Assembly (NCBI GenBank): GCA_965115835.1
Contig: OZ220471.1
Coordinates: 744,001-808,000, forward strand
From: Foliamicus sp965115835
GTDB taxonomy: Bacteria; Pseudomonadota; Gammaproteobacteria; Steroidobacterales; Foliamicaceae
Length of the DNA stretch: 64,000 bases
Direction: 5' to 3'
Shown here: one piece after another, positions 28,381 through 37,700 of the stretch
Layout of the letters: each line of letters begins with the position of its first letter
Numbering within the stretch: position 1 is the stretch's first letter
Notes under the pieces: generated by a model
What the model saw: the letters and a program-made list of their open reading frames with translations, nothing else
Told to the model about the DNA's origin: nothing
The model's database searches: none
Program-made: the position numbers and the translations under genes

Positions 28381-29414
28381 GCGAAGTGTGAAAAAGCGCC
28401 CTGCCCCGCATCCCAGGGCTGGCCATTGCAGGTGATCTCGAGGCCCTCGCCTTCGTGTGTTTCGCCGATACGGGTCAATGGAACCCCGGGGGATACGCCA
28501 TCCAGGCGATTTTCCAGTGCGGCGGGAACCGCAAACAGGAGTTCGTAATCGTCACCGCCGCAGATGGCGAGGCGCCGGGCTTGCTCGAGATCCGCGAACG
28601 CCCTCAGCTCCCGGGAGATGGGCGCCTGTTCCAGACGCACCCGCGCCGCCAGGCCATTGCTGCGCAGCAAGCGTGGCAAGTCCACGGCCAGACCGTCGGA
28701 AAGGTCCATGCAGGCGCTGGCGATACCCGGCAGTCGGAGGCCCAGTTCGACGAGCGGATACGGGTAACAGAACCGTCGAGTCAGCGCTTCCTCCAGGGGG
28801 CCGGCTTTTCCCGTCTCATGGAATGAGAGCTGCCGGAGCCCGGCTCGATGGCTTCCTTCTGTGGCGGAAGACGCAAGTTTCAGGCGTTCCCGGAGCACCG
28901 TCAGGCCCGCTGCGGCGTCGCCCAGAAAACCCGAGACCCAGATCCCGTCGCCGGCGCCGGCGCCGGTGCGGGAGAGAATACGGGAGCGTCTGGCGGATCC
29001 ATGCGCCGCCACCGTAACGGTGAGCGGCCCCCGTGCAAGATCGCCTCCCACGATCCGAACGCCGAAGCGATCAGCCAGCGTAAAAAGACCGCCGGCAAAA
29101 TCCTCGAGCCAGTCCGCCTCGGCCGCCGGAACCGATAGCGTCACCACCGCCCACAATGGCCGGGCGCCCATGGCCGCCAGATCGCTCAGGCTCACGGCCA
29201 GGGCGCGGTGGCCGATGGAATGCGCCGGCGCGCCGGCAGGAAAGTGGACACCCTCGTTGAGCGTGTCCACGGTAATGAGCAGTTCCTCGCCAGCGGGGCA
29301 GCGCACCACGGCTGCGTCGTCACCCGGTCCCTCAAGCACGCTCTCGCCATCCGCCGAATGGCGCGCAAACAAGGACGCGATCAGCCGATCTTCCGTGGAT
29401 TCCTCATTCGGCAT
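28377..29414 (-). CDS. thiL: Thiamine-monophosphate kinase
   Basis: Makes thiamine pyrophosphate from thiamine monophosphate and ATP. The 345 residues contain the PurM-like motifs GPGDDAAVV (near 30), TVDTLNEGVHF, SLSDLAAMGA, GGDLARG and MDLSDGLAVDL. I chose ATG 29414 (MPNEESTEDRLI), which overlaps nusB by 11 bases. The longer frame upstream is only nusB in another phase. Part of the nusB-thiL-pgpA run known from other proteobacteria. Confidence 0.95.
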   Translation of the reverse strand: MPNEESTEDRLIASLFARHSADGESVLEGPGDDAAVVRCPAGEELLITVDTLNEGVHFPAGAPAHSIGHRALAVSLSDLAAMGARPLWAVVTLSVPAAEADWLEDFAGGLFTLADRFGVRIVGGDLARGPLTVTVAAHGSARRSRILSRTGAGAGDGIWVSGFLGDAAAGLTVLRERLKLASSATEGSHRAGLRQLSFHETGKAGPLEEALTRRFCYPYPLVELGLRLPGIASACMDLSDGLAVDLPRLLRSNGLAARVRLEQAPISRELRAFADLEQARRLAICGGDDYELLFAVPAALENRLDGVSPGVPLTRIGETHEGEGLEITCNGQPWDAGQGAFSHFA

Positions 29415-29844
29415 CGTCGGAAACCGGCGAGAGACGGGCAGGCGTCCGGTCCCTGACCCACCGGTCCAGAACCGCATTGACGAAGCGATAGCTGTGCTCC
29501 GCGCCGAACTCGCGGGCAAGCTCTATCGCTTCGTTGATGGCCACCGCGCCACTCACCTCCTGCGCCTGCAATTCGGCGAGCGCGCTCCACAGTATTGCCC
29601 GCTCCACAGGATCGATGCGCTCCGGCGGAATATCGCTGGCCAGGGCGATCTCCCGGTCCAGCTCGTCGGTGCGACGGCATACGTCTCGCAGCAGGCGCTC
29701 GAAGAACCCGGTGTCGGCGCGGGCGTATTCCCTGCGCTGCGCCAGCTGTTCCGCAATGTCATCCGCGGCGTCCCCGGTCAACTGTTGCTGGTACAAGGCC
29801 TGCACCAAAAGCCGGCGTGCCCGGCGACGGCGTTCCCAACGCAT
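29404..29844 (-). CDS. nusB: Transcription antitermination protein NusB
   Basis: All-helical 146-residue RNA-binding protein that, with NusE/S10, loads on boxA for rRNA antitermination. The arginine-rich N-terminus (RRRARRLLVQALYQQQLTG) and the helices DPVERAILWSALAELQ and NEAIELAREFGAEHSYRFVNAVLD are typical. It starts three bases after the ribH stop, the usual ribH-nusB order. Confidence 0.96.
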   Translation of the reverse strand: MRWERRRRARRLLVQALYQQQLTGDAADDIAEQLAQRREYARADTGFFERLLRDVCRRTDELDREIALASDIPPERIDPVERAILWSALAELQAQEVSGAVAINEAIELAREFGAEHSYRFVNAVLDRWVRDRTPARLSPVSDDAE

Positions 29845-29847
29845 GAC

Positions 29848-30294
29848 TCAGGAATCGACCGAAAGCAGGCGCAACACGGCGCAGGCTGCCTCCCTGCCCT
29901 TGTTGTCGCCTCCCGGGGACGCGCGACAGCGCGCGGCGGCCTGCTCGTAGGTCTCGCAGGTCAGGACCCCCAACCCTACAGCAACGCCCTCTTCCAGGCC
30001 CACCCGCATCAGGCCCGAACAGGCTTCGCGGGCAATATGCTCGTAGTGGTCCGTTTCGCCCCGGATTACCGCGCCCAGCGCTACCGCCCCGTCCGGGGAA
30101 TGGCGTCGAATCAGTCGCTGGACGGCCAGCGGAAGTTCCCAGCAGCCGGGCACGCGCCGCATCACGATGCGCTCTTGCGCCATCCCCGCGTCCCGCAAGA
30201 CCTCGCGCGCGCCCTGCTCCAGGCGGGCGGCCAGTTTCTCGTAGAAGTCCGCCGTGACGACCAGGACCTTGAGGCTCGCCGTTTCCAGCACCAT
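29848..30294 (-). CDS. ribH: 6,7-dimethyl-8-ribityllumazine synthase
   Basis: Condenses the ribityl-pyrimidine with dihydroxybutanone phosphate in riboflavin synthesis, forming icosahedral or decameric shells. The 148 residues include VVTADFYEKLA, VPGCWELPLAVQ, and the active-site block GAVIRGETDHYEHI with the catalytic histidine. I take ATG 30294, four bases after the upstream stop. A longer open frame to 30405 only overlaps ribB. Confidence 0.95.
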   Translation of the reverse strand: MVLETASLKVLVVTADFYEKLAARLEQGAREVLRDAGMAQERIVMRRVPGCWELPLAVQRLIRRHSPDGAVALGAVIRGETDHYEHIAREACSGLMRVGLEEGVAVGLGVLTCETYEQAAARCRASPGGDNKGREAACAVLRLLSVDS

Positions 30295-30298
30295 GGCC

Positions 30299-31396
30299 TC
30301 AGTCTCCCGCCCCCACGAACTCGACAATTTCCAGACCAAAGCCCGACAGGGCGTGAATGTTGCGCCGGGCGCCGAGAACCCGCATCCGCGTAACACCGAG
30401 GTCACGCAGGATTTGCGCCCCTGCCCCGATAGTCCTCAGGTCGGTGACCTCTTCGCGGTCGGCCCTGGACTTTCCGTTGAGCGAAGCAAGCGCCGCCATC
30501 ATTCCGCGCGGAGATTCCTCGTAGCAAAGCAATACCGCCACGCCGGCCCTGGCAGCGTAGATCTCCCGCAATGCGGAATCGAACGGCCAGCCCAGGTCCG
30601 CCTCGACTCCGGCGGCGTCCCTGAGGATGCTCTGCACATGGACCCGGACCAGCGGCGCGGCGGACTCGACGAGCTTGCCATGCACGAACGCCAGATGCAC
30701 AGTGCGGGCCACCTGATCCTCGTAGGCAACCAGACGGCAAGGGCCAAACCGGGTGCGCGCTTCCCGCTCCTCCAGCCGTTCCACGAACTTGTCCTTGGCC
30801 AGCCGGTAGCGGATCAGATCGGCGATGCTGCCGATCTTCAACCCCCGTTCGGCGGCGAACTTCTCCAGTTGCGGGCGGCGCGCCATGGTGCCGTCCTCGT
30901 TGAGGATTTCCACGATCGCCGCCGCCGCCGGCAGGCGGGCCAGACGAGCCAGATCGCAGCCGGCTTCGGTGTGCCCCGCCCGGCTCAGCACACCGCCGGG
31001 CTGGGCCATCACCGGGAATACGTGGCCGGGCTGCCGCAGGTCCTCCGGGCGCGCGCCGGGCGCGGCGGCCACGCGTATGGTGTGGGCGCGGTCGTGGGCG
31101 GAAATCCCGGTGGTCACGCCCTCCGCCGCCTCGATGGAAATCGTGAAATTGGTGCTGCGTTGCACGTTCGTGTCGGCCACCATCAGGGGAAGACGCAGTT
31201 GCCGGCAGTGCTCGGGGGTCAGGGTCAGACAGATGAGCCCGCGCCCGTGCAGGCTCATGTAGTTGATGTCCCCCGCCGTGACCCGAGAGGCCGCCATGAT
31301 CAGGTCGCCCTCGTTCTCGCGGTGCTCGTCGTCAACGATGATGACCATGCGTCCGGCGGCTATTTCCTCGATGATTTCTTCCGTTCTGGAAAACAT
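30299..31396 (-). CDS. ribB: 3,4-dihydroxy-2-butanone-4-phosphate synthase with degenerate GTP cyclohydrolase II domain (RibBX type)
   Basis: The N-terminal 200 residues are an intact RibB domain (VDDEHRENEGDLIM, SAHDRAHTI, RAGHTEAGCDLARLA), making the four-carbon unit of riboflavin. The C-terminal 165 residues align with GTP cyclohydrolase II, but the zinc-binding cysteines of RibA (in the usual SECLTGD and RCDCG segments) are absent: the region reads VRVHVQSILRDAAG then VEADLGWPFDS. Later helices (TIGAGAQILRDLGV) remain. This matches the known RibBX variant, which lacks cyclohydrolase activity, so a separate ribA should exist outside the window. Start ATG 31396, eight bases after the ribE stop. 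Confidence 0.93.
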   Translation of the reverse strand: MFSRTEEIIEEIAAGRMVIIVDDEHRENEGDLIMAASRVTAGDINYMSLHGRGLICLTLTPEHCRQLRLPLMVADTNVQRSTNFTISIEAAEGVTTGISAHDRAHTIRVAAAPGARPEDLRQPGHVFPVMAQPGGVLSRAGHTEAGCDLARLARLPAAAAIVEILNEDGTMARRPQLEKFAAERGLKIGSIADLIRYRLAKDKFVERLEEREARTRFGPCRLVAYEDQVARTVHLAFVHGKLVESAAPLVRVHVQSILRDAAGVEADLGWPFDSALREIYAARAGVAVLLCYEESPRGMMAALASLNGKSRADREEVTDLRTIGAGAQILRDLGVTRMRVLGARRNIHALSGFGLEIVEFVGAGD

Positions 31397-31404
31397 GGCT
31401 TCAG

Positions 31405-32001
31405 TCAGGAACGTCCCAGCAAGCGCGCGACATAGCGCGCAATGATATCGATTTCGAGGTTCAGCCGGCTGCCGCTCCGGCAGTCGGCGAGCGTGGTTTC
31501 CTTGAGCGTATGTGGCACAACGTTGACAGAAAAACCGTCCGGGCCGGCATCGTTGACCGTCAGGGAGACCCCGTTGAGGGCTACCGATCCCTTGGAGGCG
31601 ACCAATGGCATCAGTTCGCCCGGAGCGGCAAGCTCCAGGATCGTCGAGCGGCCCTCCTCTCGCCGGCGCGCAACTTCGGCGACGCCGTCCACATGACCCA
31701 TTACCAAGTGGCCGCCGAGCGCATCGCCGGCGGTGAGCGCAGGTTCCAGGTTGACCTGCTGTCCGGCATCCCACTCTCCGAGAACCGTATCGGCGAGCGT
31801 CCGGAAGGAAACATGGACCGCCACCCTGCCCTTGTGGTGCGAAACGACCGTGAGGCAGACGCCGCTGACACAGAGGCTGCTCCCCGTTTCGAGCAGGGAA
31901 GGCGCAATGCGCGGCGCCTCGACATGGAGGCGCCGGTCTCCTCCCTCGAAAGCGACAACGCGGCTTATCGTGCCGACGCTGCGGATCAGGCCCGTGAACA
32001 T
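31405..32001 (-). CDS. ribE: Riboflavin synthase, alpha chain
   Basis: Dismutates two lumazine molecules to riboflavin. The 198 residues are two similar barrels: MFTGLIRSVGTI at the start of barrel one, SLCVSGVCLTV, then NLEPALTAGDALGGHLVMGHVDG, and in barrel two GSVALNGVSLTVN and VNVVPHTLKETTL. Begins one base after the ribD stop, so tightly coupled. Confidence 0.95.
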   Translation of the reverse strand: MFTGLIRSVGTISRVVAFEGGDRRLHVEAPRIAPSLLETGSSLCVSGVCLTVVSHHKGRVAVHVSFRTLADTVLGEWDAGQQVNLEPALTAGDALGGHLVMGHVDGVAEVARRREEGRSTILELAAPGELMPLVASKGSVALNGVSLTVNDAGPDGFSVNVVPHTLKETTLADCRSGSRLNLEIDIIARYVARLLGRS

Positions 32002-32002
32002 G

Positions 32003-33157
32003 TCAGTGCGCCAAAGGGCTCAGGACCAAACGCACATCGGGCCCCACTCTTGCCGTTTCCCGCACGCGGAAAGAAGGGCGCTGGGCCATGTCCTCGAGCG
32101 GCGGGAACCGAAACAGCCCGGCGGCGCCATCGCCCAGAAGCACCGGGGCCATGTAGAGGATCACCTCGTCGATCAGGGCTTCGCGCAGCAGCGAGCCGCA
32201 CAGCACCGCACCTGCCTCCACGTGAACTTCGTTGAATTCGAGGTCCGCCAGCAGACCCATGGCCGTGGCAAGCATCACCCGCCCATCTTCTCCGGCCGGA
32301 ACATCCATCACCTCGGCGCCGGCTGCGCGCAAGCTTGCGATTCGCCTGCGACTGCGCTCTCCGTTTGCGGCGCAGTGCAGCACATAGACGGCGCCAGGAC
32401 GTGAAAACACGCGCGCCCCGGCGGGAGTTCTCAGGCTGGAGTCGAGCACCACGCGGGCCGGCGGCTCGACCGCGCCCAGATCGTCACGGCGGACATCCAG
32501 GCGCGGGTCGTCAGCCAGCAGGGTCTCGATTCCGGTGAGGATGGCGGAGCTTCGCGCCCTCCAGCCATGACCGTCCTGTCTGGCCTCGGGCGATGTGACC
32601 CAGCGGCTCTTGCGGTTTGCCAGGGCGGTGCGCCCGTCCAGGCTGGCCGCCAGCTTCACGCGCACCCAGGGACGCCCGCGCTCCCGGCGCGAGAAGTACC
32701 CGGGGTTCAGTTCCCGCGCCCGGGTTTCCAGCAGACCGCCCTCCGCCGCGACGCCCGCCTCACGCAGACGCCGGGCGCCTTCGCCGCTCACCGCGGCATT
32801 CGGATCCTCGCTCGCGTATACCACCCGGACCACGCCCGCCGCCAGCAGCGCGTCGGCGCAAGGCCCTGTTCGCCCGGTATGCGAGCACGGCTCGAGCGTC
32901 ACGTAGCAGGTGGCGCCCCGGGCCCGTTCGCCCGCTTCGGCAAGCGCCCGGACCTCGGCATGCGCTCCGCCGGCGCGCCAATGCCAGCCGCTGCCCACGC
33001 ACTCGCCGTCCTTGACCAGAAAGCACCCGACGCGGGGATTGGGGTCGGTGGTGTACAACCCCCGGCGCGCCAGTTCCAGAGCCTTCTCCATCCATCGCCG
33101 GTCGGCCTGTGCGGCCTCGGGCGCGACGCCCGCCAAGGTCCGTGCAGGCAGCGCCAT
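32003..33157 (-). CDS. ribD: Bifunctional diaminohydroxyphosphoribosylaminopyrimidine deaminase / uracil reductase
   Basis: Carries out deamination then ribose reduction in riboflavin synthesis. The N-terminal deaminase has the zinc ligands HAEV (near 66) and PCSHTGRTGPC (near 90-100). The C-terminal reductase starts with VRVKLAASLDGRTA and continues with SSAILTGIETLLADDPRL. The 384 residues are normal. The start codon directly abuts the glyA stop. The nrdR gene often found between glyA and ribD is absent here. Confidence 0.95.
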   Translation of the reverse strand: MALPARTLAGVAPEAAQADRRWMEKALELARRGLYTTDPNPRVGCFLVKDGECVGSGWHWRAGGAHAEVRALAEAGERARGATCYVTLEPCSHTGRTGPCADALLAAGVVRVVYASEDPNAAVSGEGARRLREAGVAAEGGLLETRARELNPGYFSRRERGRPWVRVKLAASLDGRTALANRKSRWVTSPEARQDGHGWRARSSAILTGIETLLADDPRLDVRRDDLGAVEPPARVVLDSSLRTPAGARVFSRPGAVYVLHCAANGERSRRRIASLRAAGAEVMDVPAGEDGRVMLATAMGLLADLEFNEVHVEAGAVLCGSLLREALIDEVILYMAPVLLGDGAAGLFRFPPLEDMAQRPSFRVRETARVGPDVRLVLSPLAH

Positions 33158-34420
33158 TCAGGAGTACACCGGAAAACGGCGGCAGGTTTCCTGTATCCGT
33201 TCGCGAACCCGGGAAATCAGCGCCTCATCGCCCGGACTGGCAACCACCTCGGCAATCGCATCCGCCAGCATCGCCATTTCCTGTTCGCGGAAACCGCGCG
33301 TGGTGCAAGCAGGCGTCCCCAGCCGCAGCCCGCTGGTCACCATGGGAGGACGAGGGTCATTGGGCACAGCGTTCTTGTTGACCGTGATCTGGGCCCGGTC
33401 GAGCGCTTCTTCCGCAGCCTTGCCCGTCACGCCCGATTCGATCAGATCAACGAGAAACAGGTGGTTTTCGGTCTTGCCGGAAACAATCCGCAAGCCTTTC
33501 TGCCGCAAGCCTTCGGCCAATACTGCCGCATTGCGCTTCACCTGCCGCTGGTACTCGCGGAACTCGGGCTGCAGGGCCTCTTCGAACGCAACGGCCTTGG
33601 CCGCAATCACATGCATCAGCGGCCCGCCCTGGGTTCCCGGAAACACCAGCGAACGCAAGCGTTTGACGACCTCCGGGTTGTCCCGCGCCAGGATCAGGCC
33701 GCCACGCGGTCCCCGCAAGGTCTTGTGCGTCGTGCTGGTAACCACATCGGCCAGCGGCGTGGGGTTGGGGTACTCGTCCGCCGCGATCAGTCCGGCGACA
33801 TGCGCAATGTCCACCATCAGATACGCCCCCACCTCATCGGCAACCTCGCGGAAAATGCCCCAGTCCGCCACCCGCGAGTAGGCCGAAAAGCCGCCCACGA
33901 TCATCTGCGGTCGGTGTTTCAGCGCCTGATCGCGCAACTGGTTGTAATCGATCAACTCGCTCTCCGGATCCAGACCGTAGCTGGAAACCTTGAACAGCTT
34001 CCCGGAAATGTTGACCGGCGAGCCATGCGTCAAATGGCCGCCATGGCCCAGCTCCATTCCAAGGATCGCGTCGCCCGGTTTCAATAGCGCCAGGTACGCG
34101 GCGGTGTTGGCCTGGGAGCCCGAGTGCGGCTGCACGTTGACATAGTCGGCTCCGAACAGTCGTGCGCCCCGCTCGACCGCCAGGGATTCCGCCACATCCA
34201 CATGCTCGCAGCCTCCGTAATAGCGGCGCCCCGGGTACCCCTCGGCGTACTTGTTGGTCAGAACCGATCCCTGGGCCTCCATGACCCTGCGGCTGGCGTA
34301 GTTCTCCGAGGCAATCAGTTCGACAAAGTCCTCCTGGCGGCGGACCTCGGCGTTGAGGGCTTCGGCAAGCCTCGGGTCGAATCGGGCGATTTCGGGGTAG
34401 GCGGCAGTCGTGTTTTTCAT
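33158..34420 (-). CDS. glyA: Serine hydroxymethyltransferase
   Basis: PLP enzyme that interconverts serine and glycine and charges tetrahydrofolate with a one-carbon unit. The 420 residues include ELIASENYASR (near 35), the NKYAEGYPGRRYYGG block, and the PLP lysine in VTSTTHKTLRGPRGG (near 230). It heads the glyA-ribD-ribE-ribB-ribH-nusB-thiL-pgpA run, all in one direction with tiny gaps or overlaps. A CGGA lies 10-12 bases before the ATG. Confidence 0.96.
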   Translation of the reverse strand: MKNTTAAYPEIARFDPRLAEALNAEVRRQEDFVELIASENYASRRVMEAQGSVLTNKYAEGYPGRRYYGGCEHVDVAESLAVERGARLFGADYVNVQPHSGSQANTAAYLALLKPGDAILGMELGHGGHLTHGSPVNISGKLFKVSSYGLDPESELIDYNQLRDQALKHRPQMIVGGFSAYSRVADWGIFREVADEVGAYLMVDIAHVAGLIAADEYPNPTPLADVVTSTTHKTLRGPRGGLILARDNPEVVKRLRSLVFPGTQGGPLMHVIAAKAVAFEEALQPEFREYQRQVKRNAAVLAEGLRQKGLRIVSGKTENHLFLVDLIESGVTGKAAEEALDRAQITVNKNAVPNDPRPPMVTSGLRLGTPACTTRGFREQEMAMLADAIAEVVASPGDEALISRVRERIQETCRRFPVYS

Positions 34421-34730
34421 GAATCACATCCGGTTTCAGTCATCAAGAGCGCAGTCGCGCAGGCGGGCTCTATGCACCGGCCAAGTGTACCCGGCAACGG
34501 CGACCGGTCAGCGCCATTGCGACCGGCGCCAGGGAGCTTGGCCGCTTCCATCCGGGCGGCGGCGATAGCGGGCCGTGGATCACCGCCGCCGCCTATTTGC
34601 CAGGGGCTGTCTTGCAGACATGCCGGATGCGAGCGCCTCATGCCGGTTCGAACCGGGGGCGGCGGGCAAGCCATCCCTGTGCGGCAGCGCCTCGCCGTTC
34701 ATTGCCCGGGGCGGGAACAGGTTCTCGAGT
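34421..34730. other. Intergenic region between purL and glyA
   Basis: 310 bases without a convincing gene. It holds a perfect 14-base palindrome (CCGGTTCGAACCGG, 34643-34656), which could bind a protein or form a small hairpin. No T-run terminator, no recognisable riboswitch core and no clear promoter hexamers. A short frame across it has no coding look. Confidence 0.6.
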
Positions 34731-37700
34731 TCAGCCGGGGATCGCGCGGGCGTTGTGGAACAGGCTCATCCACGGTCCGTGTTCGCCCCATTCCGGCGGA
34801 TGCCAGGAGTGTTGCACCGTGCGGAACAGCCGCTCCGGATGCGGCATCAGAGCGGTCACCCGACCGTCGCGCGAGGTCAGCCCGGCAAGACCGCCGGGCG
34901 ATCCGTTCGGGTTGGCCGGATAGGTTTCCGTCGGCTTGCCGTCACTTCCTGCGAAGCGGCAGGCTGTCATCCGGGCCTCCACGCACTTCCTGCCCTGTTC
35001 CGGCGAACCGAACTCCGCACGGCCTTCTCCATGGGAAGTGGCGACCAGCAACAGCGAGTTCTCCATGCCGTCCAAGAGCAGGGAGGGGCTGGGTTCGATG
35101 CGGACCACGCTCAGACGCGCCTCGAACTGTTCCGAACGATTGCGGGTGAATCGCGGCCAATGCTCGCAACCCGGGATCAGGCTGGAAATCAGGCTCAACA
35201 TCTGACAGCCGTTGCACACGCCCAGGGTAAAGCCGTCCGGTTTGTCGAAATACCGGGCAAATGCTTCCCGGGCGCGCTCGTTCATGAGGATCGAACGAGC
35301 CCAGCCGCCGCCGGCGCCGAGCACATCCCCGTACGAGAAGCCTCCGCAGGCCGCCAGTCCGTGGAAGCCCCTCAGGTCCTGTTCGCCGTTGAGGATGTCC
35401 GACATGTGAACATCCACGGCCAGAAAACCCGCCTGGGTGAACGCTGCGGCCATTTCCGCCTGACCGTTCACTCCCTGCTCGCGCAATATGGCCACCCGGG
35501 GTCTGGCGCCGCCTGCCGGAGCCCTGCGCGGTTCCGCAGGGGAATGGTGGCCCGAAACGATAGCGAGCCCGCGATCCTGTTCGTCGAGCAGGGCGTGGTA
35601 CTGTTCCCCGGCAGTGTGGGGATTGTCGCGCAGCGCCTGCATGCGGTAGCTCAGTTCCGACCAGCGGCGATGCAGTTCCACCCGGTCCAGCTCCAGGGTT
35701 TCGCCCGCACTGCGGATCCGGATTTGCCGCGGCCGCTCGGACCCTGGCGAAGAAGCGTGCGCCTGCCCCAGATCAACGAGACATTCGGCCAGGCCTTTTT
35801 CCCTGCACAGCGCTTGCACATGGCCCACCTGATCGCCGTCCACCTGCATGACGCCTCCCGGCTCTTCCGCAAACAGCCGCGCCAGCAACGCTTCCCGGCC
35901 CGTACAGGAAAGCTCCACGCTCAGCCCCAGCCGGCTCGCGAAGGCCATTTCGCACAAGGTGACGAACAGCCCCCCGTCGGAGCGGTCGTGCCAGGCCAGC
36001 GCCACTCCCTCGCGGGCCAGCAGCCGCAGGACTTCAAGCAAGGCCCGAAGCAATTGCGCATCGTCCAGGTTCGCAGGCGTTCCGCCCGTGCGCCCGAAGA
36101 CCTGCGCCAGACAACTGCCGCCCAGCCGGTCGCGTCCCGGCGAGAGATCGAACAACAAGAGGCGGGTTTTGGGGCGATCCACGAGTTGCGGGGTAAGCGT
36201 GCGCCGAATGTCCTGCACCGGGGCGAATGCGGTTACCACCAGCGAGACCGGCGCCGTCACCGTGCGTTCCCGCCCCTCGTCGTCCCGCCAGGATGTCTGC
36301 ATGGACAGGGAATCCTTGCCTACCGGCGCCGCAACCTGCAGCTCGCGACAGCATGCCGAGAGCGCCTCGACGGCGCGCCGCAATGCGACGGCCTGCTGCG
36401 GGTCGGCAGGCGCCGCCATCCAGTTGGCGGAAATACGCACATCCGCCAGGCGTGCAACATCCGCCGCGGCGATATTGGTCAGGGCTTCGGCCAGGGCAAG
36501 ACGGCTTGCAGCCGCCGCATCCAGGGTCGCCACCGGCGTGCGCTCGCCGACCGCCATGGCTTCTCCCGCGCAGCCGTAATAGTCCCGCGCGGTAACCGCG
36601 ACATCGCTGACCGGAACCTGCCAGGGCCCCACGAGTTGATCGCGCGCCACCAGACCGCCTACGGTACGGTCGCCGATGTGGACCAGGAACGACTTGTCGG
36701 CCACGGCCGGCATGGCCAGCACGCGATTCATCGCCTCGAGCGGTTCGATGCCGTCAAGGTCCAACGCAGCGCTTCGGGCGGCAGGCGCGTCGAGCCGCAT
36801 GGACATTCCGGCAGCGCAGCCGAACAGGAATTCAAGCGGCAGGTCCACGGGCGCTTGTCCCGATTCCGGCAGCAGACGAATCCGGCCGCTGTTGTCCATC
36901 TGGCCTAGCACCGCCCAGGGGCAGCGCTCTCGAACGCACAAGGCCTCGAACTCCTTCAACCGGGAGCTGTCGATGGCCAGCATATGGCGCTCCTGCGCCT
37001 CGTTGCACCAGGTTTCCAGCGGCGACATCCCCGGGTCGGCGGTGGGAATGGCGGCGTACGACAGGTCCGCGCCGCGTCCGCTGTCACGCAGCAGTTCCGG
37101 AATGGCGTTGGCCAGCCCTCCCGCACCCACATCGTGAATGCCGAACAGCAGGTTGTCGCTGGCCTCCGCCAGCCCCAGTTCGCAACAGCGGTCGATCACC
37201 TCCTGGGTGCGGCGCTGCATTTCGGCATTGCCGCGCTGCACCGAGGCGTAGTCCAGTTCCTCATGGTGGACGCCGCTACCCCGCGAGGATGCGGACCCGC
37301 CGCCAACGCCGATCCGCATGGCGGGGCCGCCGAGCACCACCAAGAGGGCGCCCTCGGGCGGCTTGAGCTTGCGCACATCGGGATCCCGGATCGCGCTGAC
37401 CCCCCCGGCAATCATGATCGGCTTGTGGTAGCCCCAATGGTCCTCTCCCGCTTGCGCTTGCTCGAAGCTCCGGAAATATCCCGCAACCGCCGGGCGTCCG
37501 AACTCGTTATTGAACGAGGCCGCGCCGATGGGCGCCTCGATCATGATCTGCAGGGGCGAAGCCAGTCGCCGCGGTCGGGTCAGGCCGTTCTCCCAGGGTT
37601 GCGTGAAGCCCGGCGCCCTCAAGTCGGACACCGCAAACCCCGTCATGCCGGCCTTGGGCCGGGCGCCGCGGCCCGTGGCGGCGCCATCGCGGATCTCGCC

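Noticed and set aside
34640..34660. GGTTCGAACC as the T arm of a tRNA near 34650
   Set aside because: The bases flanking the loop do not form a 5-bp T stem, and no acceptor, D arm or anticodon arm is found around it. It is just a palindrome.
34417..34674. Small minus-strand gene upstream of glyA
   Set aside because: Composition is Pro/Ala/Arg-rich with no Shine-Dalgarno, and it runs through the palindrome. No coding signal.
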